Part shown: positions 24,670-36,813 of the stretch, piece after piece
Layout of the letters: every line of letters starts with the position of its first letter
Position numbering within the stretch: position 1 is the stretch's first letter
NCBI GenBank assembly: GCA_950295325.1
Contig: OX485809.1
Span: forward strand, 9,424,001-9,488,000
Length of the DNA stretch: 64,000 nt
From: Polytrichum commune
Lineage: Eukaryota > Streptophyta > Polytrichopsida > Polytrichales > Polytrichaceae
Direction: 5' to 3'
Notes under the pieces: model-generated
Seen by the model: the letters and a program-made list of their open reading frames with translations, nothing else
Databases searched by the model: none
Told to the model about the DNA's origin: nothing
Translations under genes and position numbers: made by a program

Positions 24670-25678
24670 ATGGCTATTCCAGATGAAATTCGTGCATGTA
24701 TTGTGGGTTTGAGTGAGGGAGGAAAAAAGAGAGTTGAAATTGCAGCTATTATTGGAGTCCCTATTGTAACAATTTAGAGGTTGGTGAAGAAATTTTGAGA
24801 AAATGGAACCTACAAAAGCAAAACGTGTGCCAAAAAATATGGAAAAAAAAACTTAGTGATGGAGATGTTCGTGGTATAAAACGTGTTTACAAGCTGATCG
24901 TCGTATCACGCTCTCTAACATTGCTAATATGTGTCCTACTAAAATATCTAGAAATAATTTTCGAAAGGCTTTACATGATAGTGGCATTTACAATCGATTT
25001 GCAGTCAAAAAACTTTTTTTGACACCTCGCCGCATGTCTCAATGATTGGCTTTTGCTCAAAAGTATTGTCGATGGAGTGCAAAAGATTGGGAGCAAGTTG
25101 TTTGGACAGATGAGTCCACTTTTGAAGTTGGAAAAAACTCTAGACAAATTCATGTTTTGAGAATTGTGTATGAGCGCTATGCTTCAAGTTGTACAGTTCC
25201 AACTTTTAAAAGTGGGAGGACTTCTTTGATGATTTGGGGTGTATTTTTTGGAGGGTAGAAGTCACATCTTGTTTTTATGCCTAAATATCGGCGCTCTGCA
25301 AAGGATTTTGTTGAAGTGATTTACAATGGGGAGTTGCTTCATTTTATGGAAAAAATACCACAAGGATTACTCATGGAAGATGGTGCACTTGTTCATAGAA
25401 GTAAACTATGTGAAGAATGGAGGCAAGCACACCGTCTACAAAAGCTTAATTAGCCCGCAAACTCTCTTGATCTCAATCCAATTGAGAATCTTTGGAAGAT
25501 TTTGAAAGATGCAATTCAACATGGTTCAATATGCCCTAAAAATACAAGTGACTTAAGAGTAGTTATTGCAAGAGAGTGGAAGATTATTAGTAGTCAAAAG
25601 CTCCTTCTACTATATCATTCCACGCCTACTAGGTTACAAGCAGTGATAAAGGCAAGTGGAGGACATACACGTTGGTAA
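24670..25678 (+). pseudogene. Tc1-type DD34E transposase, inactivated
   Basis: Begins MAIPDEIRACIVGLSEGGKK with an N-terminal helix-turn-helix. The catalytic core has WTDES (first Asp, codon 25109), MEDGALVHRS (second Asp, codon 25379) and LDLNPIENLW (Glu, codon 25484). There are 34 residues between the last two, the DD34E spacing of Tc1 rather than the DD39D of typical plant mariner-like elements. In-frame stops occur near 24776, 24797, 25043, 25256 and 25450, and there is a frameshift near 24840-24860, so no active product is made. The C-terminus runs to TAA at 25676. The enzyme family cuts and pastes its element at TA sites. The MEDGA-H-S pattern reminds me of fungal copies; this is recollection, not a search. 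Confidence 0.9.
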
Positions 25679-26246
25679 ATTGTGAGTTTTTTTTTTTGTG
25701 TAAGTTTTTTTAGCTTGAATTTTGGCACACTTGTCATTAACATGTAGCTTATCTTGTGACAAGAATTTCATGGCAAATGGGCCATTTTTTAACAATTGGG
25801 AGGGTGTCAAAGTTGGTTGTAGTGAAAATGATTTCCACAAGCATACCGCAAAATAACACATGTTGATAAATTGGGAATATCTTTTTTTTCACTAATCTTT
25901 TAGACTTGAGTTTTTTACCATATATTACTAACAAAAATTGGTTTCTACCAAAGAAACATCAAAGTAAGGAAATTGTTTTTCAATTCTTGGGAGGCTGTCG
26001 AAGTTGGTAGGAGTGAAACTTTTTCCACAACTACCTATATTAGTAGATTTTAAATAAATTTTTTTTGGTGAATTATTTGGCTTTGAAGTTTGGTAGGCAT
26101 ACTAACAACTTGATTTTAGGTTCATGTTAAAAATTTCAAGGTAAAATACCAATTTTTGATCTCTATAGAGGCTTTCAAAGTGGGCAGACTTGATTTTTTT
26201 TCCACTGGGAAACCAAAAACGCCATTCTGCCTTGGACCATACTGTA

Positions 26247-28921
26247 CATAATATGAAGATCAACACGTGAAGGAAGGTTGCACCCTTGCGTTTCACTACA
26301 AGCACATGAGTCTTGGACAAATTATCCTATGCCAAGAAGAGAATTGACCTCCATATCATTGAAAAATCTGCAAATCTACCACATTGATAGAAGTACATAG
26401 TTCTTTCACTGACGGAAGATTCATATGTTGGTAGTGCTTGCTGAGTTTAAAAGTTATGGCAAAAGGGTGATGAGGGCCATCCCCATTGTACTAATTTTCT
26501 TTCAAATCAATCTTCTTGCTACACTGCAAGCACGCCATTTATAAGGTAAATAGGGATTTGCAAAATCAACACACAATCACAACCAGATTGCAGAGAACAA
26601 TTCTCTTTATGACTGGTTGCTTCCTCACTGCGAATACGAACATTGGTAAGTGCAGAAAAAATGGTATCTCCAAGGAGCTTGATAGCTCAGGTATTATCCC
26701 GGGTAGTCGACACCCATATTATATGGAACAACTTCTAATTACCTATTATGCCTTCTCATGCAACATGAAGTGTTATAATCTTTCATAATCTTTTCCTGAA
26801 AGAGTTTCAATACATCTCTCTACTAAAAAACTGATCAATTTCAATGAGTCAACATGCCTTTCAATCAGCATGTATGGGTCTATTGAATACATCTATCCAA
26901 GGGCAAACTACCCAACTATTTGGATCTTATATTAGATTTTTCAAAAAGATATATCTATGAAGAAATATATACTCCAATATTATTTGATAGCCATGTTTTG
27001 TAAGGGGTTGATGTACATGACTTGAACTCTAGCACCCCTAATAGATGTTTTAGTCTGCTCAAAATATAGTCAACACTTTGAAAATGCTAAGGCATCTCTT
27101 TAAGAAAACATGCAAACAACATTTTGGAGCTTTTATATATGTATATATAGATACCACAGGGATGCACTCATTGTTAGAGCCGGGAGCCACATGCGTGCGT
27201 GACCCTTGAATTAATACCCCTAATATATAAGAATTCCTCCCTCTTAAAAATGATACACATACAATATGTAGCTAGGAAATCCCCTCGAATGCATACACAA
27301 GTGAGAAATAAATAAATCATACAAATTCCAATCATACGTATATGCCAGAAAGATCAAAAGGAAAATATGGTTAAAATACTCTTAGCAAGACATATTTATT
27401 TATCATTGATGAAATCATTGAGCACTTGTTCATCCGTTGGATGCAACTCATACAAATTTGTTTCTACACTATAAGTCATTGTAGACAATGCAATGATGGT
27501 TTCTAACTTTATCATCCCATGATTTGTCAAATTGTAGAGGTCCACGTTAACCCATTCTTATTTTGATACCAACATAACCTTAGTTCCATATTGAAAGGTT
27601 GGCTCCAAAGGTTGATTAGTTGTCAATACTCAATCCACTTATTGCCAATTTTGCAGCACATCCTACAGTCTTGGTGGCCAATGTTTTAGCTGACTTGTTT
27701 TTTAATCCTTCATTTCTTCACACCTCCAACTACTACTTGAGAGACGAATGATACCGCACAATTACATCTCAAATTCAATAAGTTATCATTATCCTTGGCT
27801 CTAAATAGTCAAATTCTAGGTTTGACAAACAACATACCATACTTGACTCTAATGAACCTGTCCTTTGACAATGTGGGATTACCTTTCAACCCACATATTC
27901 AATGAAATAGTCAGTTGGACCTCTTGTAGATCACCCACTTCATTATAATTGACTATGAGCCTAAAGGTAGAAACACCACTAGGAGTATATGAATAATATG
28001 CCTAATATATTTACAAAGCTAGAATAAATAATACTCCTTTTGTGCACCCCAAGGCACAGTACATACTCCTTTTGTGCACCCACGTGGGTTCATACTTTTA
28101 GGAATGAGTGCACCCCTTGAGATATATACTAGAAAGCGAACAAACCCAATCTCAAATGGGTTTTACTGCCGAGGAAACATATGTATCATACGCGAGTTGC
28201 CTACCTGGGGGTTTATTCTACATACACCATCTTGTGTATTCCAAAAGATCCTGCACTTGCATGGGCCTAGCGTTCATAACATTGTTAAGACTTGGGTATG
28301 CTGAACCTTTTACCTAAACCATCTTCTACTACTCGTGTGTTTCACATCCCAAGCAAAGTGGGCTACTAGTCTTACAAACAATGATCATAAACCCACCTTT
28401 TCTTAAGCGTTAACGGTGAAGGATTGAGCTAGTCTCCTCCCCTACCGACAACATTGTGAGCCATGGGGGCGTGCACGAGTGAGTGAGGTGGCCTCAATAT
28501 CTTTCTTCCGCAAGGCTTGTGTGGAATAAACACAAAGGCGACCAAATCATGGTTGGGGCCCGAGACGGGCACTTGAATCTTGAAGGAGTCCGATGCTATG
28601 TTCGGGTGCCATGTCATCGCCACCGTACACTTGCGTGGTCCACGCGTGCGCCATGTTTGTGATTCGGGTGCCGAGGTGGAATTTGAGTCAAGCACTTGGG
28701 ATCCGTTGGGGCGCCACGTCACACTTTTTGCCTCCCTCCATGATTTGCATGATTTGCATAGGCTAGAGCGTCTTTTTGGGGTATATTCTATCCTCAACCT
28801 CAAAGCCATCGTTGCTCTTCGACCACAAAGCGGGCCACAACTTAAGTTGATAAGCGGAGGTGGGTGGGTGGGTGGGTGTGTGTGTCTCTAATTATGTGAT
28901 CGCTTGTCGTTTGTGGGTAGC
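26247..28921. other. Intergenic DNA
   Basis: No gene supported apart from the weak fragment listed at 27.4-27.98 kb. A short direct duplication (ACTCCTTTTGTGCACCC at 28033 and 28066) and a GC-richer patch at 28430-28880 are present. Confidence 0.4.
27400..27985 (-). pseudogene. Decayed coding-like fragment, family unknown
   Basis: The minus-strand frames contain phrases with coding character: STFRLIVNYNEVGDLQEVQL and SLNMWVER near 27900-27970, and NQPLEPTFQYGTKVMLVSK followed by EWVNVDLYNLTNHGMIKLET and YSVETNLYELHPTDEQ across 27400-27620. Many stops separate them. I do not recognise the family, and the call rests only on composition and long open runs within an otherwise stop-rich strand. 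Confidence 0.2.
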
Positions 28922-29301
28922 TACACTAAATATGTTATTTAGTGTCATTTGGCATTTTATGTCACTATGGTAACTTTTCAGATGACACTTCTTATGCCTA
29001 AGTGAACAAATGTTGTCATGGATGATGGATGAGTTCATCTATTGGCCAACATCCTACCTTCCTCTTGACAGCAACTTGTGATGAAATATTATCATGGATG
29101 ATTGAAATTCGAATGAGAAATCACATTGTAATTGACAGTAATTGCAACGTTGTGAATCTATAATCCCCCCAAAACAATTGCAAGGACTGACAAAGTATGT
29201 TGGGTTAACATATAGTGTCAGTGACACTACACTGCCGTTTTACGATTAGTGTTGTGCTTAGGCAATTAGAATTGGTGACACTAAATATCATATTTAGTGT
29301 A
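28922..29301. mobile_element. MITE, TA-flanked, CACTAAATAT family (copy 2)
   Basis: Left TA-CACTAAATATGTTATTTAGTG (element from 28924); right CACTAAATATCATATTTAGTG-TA (element to 29299). The inverted ends match over about 22 bp, and each end can also fold on itself. The 376-bp body is non-coding. This is the best-preserved of three copies in the window. Confidence 0.75.
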
Positions 29302-31312
29302 GTTTCGGTTTAAATTGGATTTTAGGCATCCATAAATTGGCAAGATTATGGTCTTGCGTATAGTAGTATTGGAAATGGTCAAGTCGTGTAGGTTTCGATT
29401 GGAAATGAATATCTCAGACATTCATCCTCAATTAAAAAGTTCTAGCAGATTTATTTCATAGCTTGTTGTTCCAATGGTTAGATTGATTTGTGGATTTAGA
29501 AGTGCCCACACAAGGCACACATACCATAATTGATCACTAGAGTTGAAAGAGTCCACATGAACATGGTTGCCTTTTAAATACCCAATCCGCCCGTTTTTCC
29601 ATGCTTCGGTTTTTAACACCAAAAGTGTATCTTGTTACATTCACACTTTAACCCTTCATGGCTGAGATGTCCCAAAACGGGACTCTCCAATCTCTAACAA
29701 TCAAGTCTTGCAATAAATGAAATATTTCTTAGCAACTTGTTTCTTCAAGAATGTCTCAAAAATTCCCAGGATTATGCAAAGAGTATCTTAATCAATTGAC
29801 GCCGAATGTCACTAGCATTGTGAGGTTAAGGTGCCCAAGGCTAAAAGTGTAGGGCCTATATAAAAATATGCATTTATTAACAATTTACTTTATGGTGCAT
29901 CTTAGAAGCAAATCGGATCAAAGCGCAGTCCAAAAATTCAACTTGCATAAATCCTACTAGTGGATACCCCATGGATAGAAGTGCAATTGTGGTTATAAAC
30001 AACATCATTTATCATTACAACTCATGCACACACGTTGATAGGAAATTTTGGTAATATGCCTCATCAAGTTATGATAATGAACACATTGATGATCTATGCA
30101 TGTGTTGGATGCAAATGGGACGTATAGTTGTGGACATGTCTACACATAGCCAAAGGTCAGTAATCAACGGTCCACTAAGAATTGCAGTGCAATAAGGATA
30201 GGGTCTCCAACTCTCATTTATAAATAAAAAACCAAATAAAAAAACCAAATATGTTCAAATCATTTAGGATATTCATTGAAGAATATAGTAAGAGTATTCC
30301 AAAAACATGAAATACACACATGAAACTACCCCTTTTATTGTAGGCAGCTCATGTCGCTATAAGGGAGTGGCGTAGTGTTCTTTATCAGTATTGATAGCAG
30401 AAGGCAATTATACTGCTATGATCACCTATAAGTTTAGGTCGATTACCCAAATAGGTACAGTGGATTTAAAGCAACCATTTCGATAATCCCGAGGTGACTT
30501 CTTATTAGTATGTTTGTGATAGTAATGATCTTCACACATTATTTCCGTCATATCACAACAAGCCAATATCAGTATGATCACTATGATGGCACGCACCCAT
30601 TTCAATCACCAATCTCCTGCTTCTCATAATGCAATCGCGGTGATCATAACAATCTTCATGCTTGATGGTTTCCATGTGACAAGATGTGGTAAATCTGTGC
30701 AGCCCATATTCGATTTGCAACTTAATGCATTGTTGGTGTCTCTGAGATATTGATGGCCAATTCAATCTCACGCCTCACGAGTTTACGTGAACTTCGTCAT
30801 GATCATGACCAAGTTGCCACTACTGCTTACACATACGATGTGGTACTCCCTCCAGCTTCTGTAACTTCATACTTATTTCAAAACAACAACAACAACAACA
30901 ACAACAACAGAATGTGCAATGAATCACGTGGGCAACTAGTACTCGATCTTGCTGTGAATTTTCACAACAGCAGTCACCACCACCACCACCACACGAACGC
31001 GGTACTCCAGCTTCCTCTGTGGCTTCGATTCGATTCGATTCGAAACAGTGACGAGATTCGTCATGGATTGCATGGCCAGCTACTTGATTAGTGGGCTTTG
31101 AAGCTCTCGATTTGGCCACTGGGTGGCGAGGTGAGGCAGTAAGCAAACTTCACATCAATACAGACAAACACTGATGTTTCGCACACGCACTCGTCAAAAG
31201 AAAAATCAACCAAAAGATTTCCATCTCTCCCACACGGAGGGTCAGGGCTTGGGAAAGTGATGTGTATATTAAATTGGTCCCACGTGCATCATGGGTCACA
31301 CGTGCAACTCAG
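29302..31312. other. Intergenic DNA
   Basis: No gene recognised. Trinucleotide repeats (AAC)n at 30883-30909 and (CAC)n at 30976-30992 open frames on both strands (30750-31146) that are not supported as genes. Confidence 0.45.
30883..30909. repeat. (AAC)n microsatellite
   Basis: Nine AAC units; a shorter (CAC)n follows at 30976-30992. Confidence 0.85.
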
Positions 31313-31470
31313 TGTACAAAACCCTATTATTTATCGAATGGAATGAACTGTCACAAAAGGAGGAGTGAGGGACTCGTGCAGTGGAGCGCATTGTACGAAA
31401 CCCTATTATTATGAATGGAATGAACTGTCACGTATGGAGGAGTGAGCGACTCGTACAGTGTCCCGGGAGG
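31313..31470 (+). repeat. Tandem duplication, 79-bp period
   Basis: TGTAC-AAACCCTATTATT...GAATGGAATGAACTGTCAC is followed by a GGAGGAGTGAG-GACTCGT-CAGTG phrase, at 31313 and again at 31392. It directly precedes repeat R1 copy 3. Confidence 0.8.
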
Positions 31471-31690
31471 TTTTTGGGCATAATTGGTTGATGTCCTTAG
31501 TGTTTGCAAGCCCGACCAGTTACATGTTAGACAGCTTTCGGTTTTCCCTTTATCGAATTGGGGTATATTCTATGAATTCCTTGCAAAGGATCGCAACTTT
31601 TCCTCAAGTCTTGAACTTCATCCAGTTATTTCACCAACTCAGCCGATTCTCCTGTTCATTGCACTCGTATGATGAAACTTGTGTGTAGAC
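31460..31690 (+). repeat. Dispersed repeat R1, copy 3 (uninterrupted)
   Basis: Starts CCCGGGAGGTTTTTGGGCAT, continues GACCAGTTACATGTTAGACA and TTTCGGTTTTCCC, and ends around ACTTCATCCAGTTATTTCAC. It aligns on both sides of the Harbinger insertion at 21.0-22.65 kb and so gives the pre-insertion state. Confidence 0.65.
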
Positions 31691-33473
31691 TTGCCATCTT
31701 GTGAGTATGGTGTGACGGGCTCCATGTAAGCTACACAGGAAGACCTTATGTGCTCACCTACATTGGAGTGATGTATGGCAAGGCTTGTGGCTCTACACAG
31801 CGATTCAAAAGACATGTGTTGTGATGAGACTGGACTACGTCTTCAAAGGTTTGTAGACATATTCTAGGTTCAATATCTAAAACAACTGGGAGTGTACAGA
31901 GAATTAGAATCTTTACTTTGGCCTCTTACGAATATTTTTTCTCGAATCTAATTTTGTAACTTGAAATAACAATCCTTGTGGTGTCCATTGATTGAAAAAA
32001 ATGTAATTTACAATTCTTAATCTTAGTCCAACGGCCCAAAATGTATGTGGAGTCGGAAGGCTATTGGAAGTGCCCACAATAGGGCTATCTATGTTACTTT
32101 ATACACGGGGTTGCACAAAAACTATGTGGCCCTATTGTTGGCAATGAGATCTCTGTATAGGATTTTGGGACTTCGATCGAGATGGGGATCGTGTCATCTA
32201 GGTTAGCAATTGCAAATCGTATAGATCTTTGTTTCAAGGTTTCAATTAGGGGTTGAGATGTGAAAGCTATAAGAGGTGAAAGTGAGATCAATTCTAGCGA
32301 AGTGATTTCATAGGCCTCGTCAATTGCATTAATTATTGAATCTAGAATGGTTGATAGATTCTGAGCACATAGTCCAATCTCAGTTGTAACACAATCTCAG
32401 CTGTAACAATGCATGATTCCAGTGCATAGGGTTGGCTTCAAGTTCAACTTCACTATTGGTTTTGGTTATAAGATATGTGGGCCTCATGTGGTCATTCGTA
32501 AGTCTTGATTGGAGGGCTATAAAGTTTGAGTGACCAGTACATGACAAGGCTTTTAATTAAGAACAAACACCAAAAAAGACTGGAATCATGCATTTGGAGG
32601 CTTGAAATGTATGACGTTGGCACATAGTGCCATGAAAACTGTGTATTGGTTTTGGATATGCCTACCTTAGTGCGGGTTTACATTAGGTCCATATCCAATT
32701 GACTTAGGTCCAAAATATCCCTCCTTGGACGTTACTTTTAAACTCAAGGTTGGACCCAACCTTGGAGAGTTTGCTTTCTCAGATTGGATGGAGTTTTTTC
32801 TTGAGTTGGGACTACCAAAATTGTTGGGAAATGGTACGACATTACCACCACTTCATTTGGACTAAATCCCTAATGTAAACCCCTACTAATAGGTCCAAAA
32901 AACTCTCTACTAATAGGATTGCTCAATCTTGGTGTTTATTCGGTCTTAAATGGAAGTGAACAACCAACATAATTCCAGGTCTAAGGACTGACACTCCCCA
33001 AAAAATTAGAAACTACATATGGCCAAAGATAGGCTTTTTTGGTGATGGTATCAAAAAAATAGAAGTTGTTTCAAAATGAAATGGACCCCACATAGTATGT
33101 GAGTTTTGAGTTCAAAAAAATAGTGTAGGTTCTTCTAATTCCATGAAATTAAGTTTTGTATGTATGTTTTGTATTGTGGCTTTATGAAGAAGCTTTGAAG
33201 CTAAGCCACATTGCAATGAATTATTAGCTTTGCCTTGTGATAATTTTTTTTAAATGAGCCAAAGTTTGGCCTCAATCGGATGACCAACTAGAATTGGCCA
33301 TGTGTGGGCGCAACACTCTTGCAACAACAAACTTGATGATTTATAATAAACTTATGATGAATGCAAATGACTAAACCCAACCTTTAAAATACTTGAAAGG
33401 TACTACAAAATATGCACAATTAGAAAACTACTTGATTGAAAAGGCCAGTTAACTACTTGTCAACAAGATTATA
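31691..33473. other. Intergenic DNA
   Basis: Includes a degenerate copy (about 31810-32070) of the dispersed repeat at 13.0-13.7 kb. No gene is supported. Confidence 0.45.
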
Positions 33474-33734
33474 CCCCCTAGGGGAGAGGGAAGCTATCTT
33501 ATGAGCGATGAGTAGTGAGCGGTGAGCGGTGAGCAGTAACACATGAGCAATGAGCAGTAACATATGAGCAATGACTCCAAATTTAGTAAAGACATACGGG
33601 TTTAGGGTACATAACCAGAATTTTGACAAATTAATTGCATATTTTCAATTGTAAATTGCCAGTTGTTTAAATGAAGCACACGTGAAAGGACCCTATTGCC
33701 ATGGATCATTTTAAACACTTTCAATCCATTGCTA

Positions 33735-34470
33735 ATTTTTATTATAATAATCCAAACCAATACATGTCATTTATTGACATCCTTATACATGTAGTTACAA
33801 CCCACACTTGTACAACTACTCACATTTCACAACACCAACAAGTTCAAGTAGGTGCATAACCTCATTATACGTATATGTAGGTGTCATAATTGTGAACCAC
33901 TCAAACCGCTCACGGGCTCAGTTAAGGCCCACAATCTACAAAAGCAAGGAAATTAGATATTACAAATAGTCAATATATAGGTAGCTACTAGATTTTGAGA
34001 CATCCGACTGTAGATGCGAGTTGTGTAAGAGACTGGTATTAGGTCTGGATCAACCCGGGTTCGAATCCGGTTGGTTACATTGACTGGTGCTATCCCAAAT
34101 TGACTTAATGATAAAGTAGGAATAATCTATAGGCAGATACCAAGAAGAGGGTACTACGCGGATGTGCGTAGAATCTTGTCGATTATTTTTTATTTTTAGA
34201 AACTTATTATTATTTATCTGTGTGATTCAATCAAACCGCTCACGGTTGAGTCGTAGTCTAATTAGAATTGAAGTTACTGAATTATTTGAAAGACTTTCAG
34301 TCCATAACTAATTTTTGTTATAATAATCCAAACCAAAACATGCCATTTATTGACATTCAAATATATGTTGCTTAATAGAACACTTGCAATACTACTCACA
34401 TTTTACAATATCAGCAAGTTCAAGTAGTTGCATGACCTCATTATATGTATATGTAGGTGCATGAATGAAC
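33735..34470. repeat. Internal duplication of the element A gene 3' end
   Basis: The segment 33725-33895 (AATCCAAACCAATACATGTC to ACAAGTTCAAGTAGGTGCAT) is repeated at 34290-34465. It corresponds to 39825-39960 of element B, which has only one copy. About 565 bp separate the two copies in A; the SINE-like insert lies between them. Confidence 0.75.
33901..34245 (+). mobile_element. Possible tRNA-derived SINE
   Basis: A perfect RNA polymerase III B box (GGTTCGAATCC, 34058-34068) sits in a T-arm-like context, with a weak A-box-like TGCGAGTTGTG about 40 bp upstream. An exact 15-bp direct repeat TCAAACCGCTCACGG (33901-33915 and 34231-34245) brackets a 315-bp unit with a T-rich 3' part. SINEs have this form. 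However, the bracketing motif resembles the TGAGCGG units of the element ends, so the repeat may predate the insert, and the acceptor stem is not recognisable. Confidence 0.4.
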
Positions 34471-36138
34471 TTGTCACTCTCGTAATCCACCTTGCACAAA
34501 AATCTAAACACATAATAAAGATGTTTACAATACCCTATTTTCCTTTTTTTCCCGATGCATGAGATGACATTTTCGTGAAATCCGGGCATGTGCAATGCGG
34601 GATGTCGCCAATTGTGACATGGTAGGTGATATCCTGCTTGGAGACAATATTAATTATAACTCCAAAGCCCGGATATGGAATGGCAGTGATCCCAACCACA
34701 TAGTAATCTTCCATGAGTCCGGTACTTTCCCATTTGTTTTTGTGATCCGCCAGCGGTGCTGTTGGATTACGACGCACTGTCTTCCCAAACTTGAATGTAG
34801 GGTGGACGTCCGGGTTTGGTGGCATACAAAAATGCGAGCGAGGGTTGGGAAGAGTGCGATTGTTGAAAGCCTACGACGAGGGGACAATGCCTCCCTCTGC
34901 TGTAGTTGAAATTCAGCATCTTCAAGTGTCAGAACCTCCTCTCTCGATAGATTGGTACTTATCTTCACCGGCCACATGTTGGATACTATAGGCCATTCCA
35001 ACACATATTTCTTCATACTGCCACTCACACAATGCTTAATATCGTCAAGGCAAAACCAAAATTCATACTTCACATTGTTGGGAGAACAAAATTCCTTCCT
35101 GAGCCCTTTGTATGTTGGAGCAGGTGTGTCATGTTTCCCAATCCCGACTTTGGTATTGTACATAGTCCCTGTAATGGCCTGCAGTACCCAACATCGTTTG
35201 GCTGAGTTGGGTGGCAATCTTACAATGTGCCACTTAGAAGCAAGACAATCAGTCTCTAACACAGATGTGGTATGAGCCACACCATGAATTGCAAAATTCA
35301 ACGATTCCTCTATGCGTTGACGAGTTGCTCGGGTGTTGAGACGAGGAATGAAATAGTTCACTTTGTCGGGTCGATGAGAGTCACAATCAACACCCGGTGA
35401 TAGGTTGAGTTTGCGTTTGGTGGAACCAAAGAGCTCTGACCCTTCCAATGCACAATATCTAGTGTTGACGTCTTCTGCCCCTAGATAAGACTTCATGACA
35501 TCAGCCAACATTTTTGGATCTCCACACCTGGCAACCGCTTTGAGTTTCAAGGATGCCGAATCAAGATCTTTACCATCAGACCCCCTTTCAACCATGTCCG
35601 GTAATTTGCAATTTGCATGAAGACATGGATCATGTCATCCACTATAGCTTCATATAAACAAGTCATCTTGTTGCCGGACTGTTGGAGCCATTTTTTGTGT
35701 ACAGTCTCTGCAAGGTTGCATGTTGGCATTTCCACACGTTGTTCTATTGTCATATCCTATGAACAACACATAAATATGAGGATAATAAAAATATAAGATA
35801 TATATCATAATGGAATAAAAATGAATGACATTAAATATTGAATTTTGATATGTACTTACAAATAACATATGACCACCCCATTGTCTGTAACGAAAGTGCT
35901 AAAAACCCAACCACTCTGAAAGGCCAAGGATGCCTTCTTCCGAGGCAGATCCGGATGACAACCACCAAGAACGAATCACATGATACTTAGTCTCGGCGTC
36001 GTCCATTGTTTTCGCGTCTTTGTAATCCTTGCATAATTACTTGTGTTGAAACTGCAAGGATGGTTTCATATATTTTTGGGTCATCTTATCCAAGCTCGTA
36101 GACCAATCGAAAAGACATGTACGCTCACGTGCAACCAT
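34392..36138 (-). pseudogene. MULE transposase C-terminal part with SWIM finger (element A)
   Basis: The minus strand starts around RTCLFDWSTSLDKMTQKYMK, with a downstream HVIRSWWLSSGSASEEGILG segment typical of the region after the DDE core. It continues through MPTCNLAETVHKKW and LYEAIVDDMIHVFM to a C-terminal SWIM zinc finger (CTCPDF, then YCKHLYYVF; CxC...CxH). An intron with GTAAGT donor and AG acceptor fits exactly at 35757-35859: splicing joins GGHMLF to DMTIEQRVEMPTCN in frame. Stops or frameshifts interrupt it near 36040, 35890, 35595, about 34825 and about 34550, so it is dead. The DDE core is absent here but partly visible in element B. SWIM fingers occur in MULE transposases and in the FAR1/FHY3 proteins derived from them. 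Host co-option is unlikely given the lesions. Confidence 0.75.
35757..35859 (-). other. Intron in the element A transposase gene
   Basis: On the minus strand the donor GTAAGTACATATC and acceptor TTCATAG bound a 103-bp AT-rich insert. Removing it restores an uninterrupted frame across the junction. Confidence 0.7.
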
Positions 36139-36617
36139 GGAGAAATACACCACACAATACGAAAAAGAAGAACAATCTTCTGAGGCGGAAATAGAGGTAG
36201 GTTTCACGAACGAAATCGTAAGAAAATAACTTTAAAATCAAAATAAATTTGGAGGTATGTAATGTATACTATTTTGTGCACGCCGAGAATACGATTCCAA
36301 CGGTATATAGCATAAACAAAATGATTTTGTTTTGCATGTTCTAGAGCCAAAAAAAACAATTAGAGCATCTTAGATTCTTCTAAAATCTTAAAAAAATGAA
36401 GATTTTATGCAGGAAATCTAATCATATTAATTTCAATAGACTTTGGCGATTTATGTAAAATTGATATCATCTCCAAAAATTCTGAAAAACATTGGAGTGA
36501 ATGGAAAGGCTATAATATATGCATTTGATTTTTTTCGGAAATAAATTAGAATATTTGAAAACATTATAGCAACTCCGGAAAGTGACTCAAATCAAGGTGT
36601 ATTTCTCTTCCAAATGG

Positions 36618-36782
36618 GTAGCCGTTAACGGCCACCCTTTTTATGATGCCAACTTCTATGTTCTAATTTAGGGTGGCCGTTAATGGCCACCCTTTGTATG
36701 ATGCTAACTTCTATTTTCTAGTTTAGGGTACCCGTTCTTGGGTTTCAGTCTTCATTTAACAACATATTTTTTTTGAAATAAA

Positions 36783-36813
<31 letters not shown>

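Larger units (their letters stand above)
23582..26246 (+). mobile_element. Tc1/mariner element with long inverted ends
   Basis: TA lies at both edges (23582-23583 and 26245-26246). The ends are CACTAGGGTCCAAGG (from 23584) and, on the opposite strand, CAGTATGGTCCAAGG (from 26244). The inverted similarity continues inward for about 500 bp (to about 24095 and 25720), far longer than usual Tc1 ends. Each arm is itself built of about three diverged 175-190-bp units sharing ACTTTGA-AGCCTC or ACTTTGACACCCTCCCAA (23648, 23822, 24009). The element is 2661 bp and encloses one dead transposase gene. Confidence 0.88.

Noticed and set aside
29648-29674. Second piggyBac-like end (TTAACCCTTCATGG)
   Set aside because: No matching inverted GGG-TTAA partner was found within a plausible distance.
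30750-31146. Asn/His- or Cys-rich frames on both strands
   Set aside because: Created by (AAC)n and (CAC)n microsatellites.
34015-34080. Complete tRNA gene
   Set aside because: Only the T-arm/B box is convincing; acceptor and anticodon stems do not form. Treated as a possible SINE instead.
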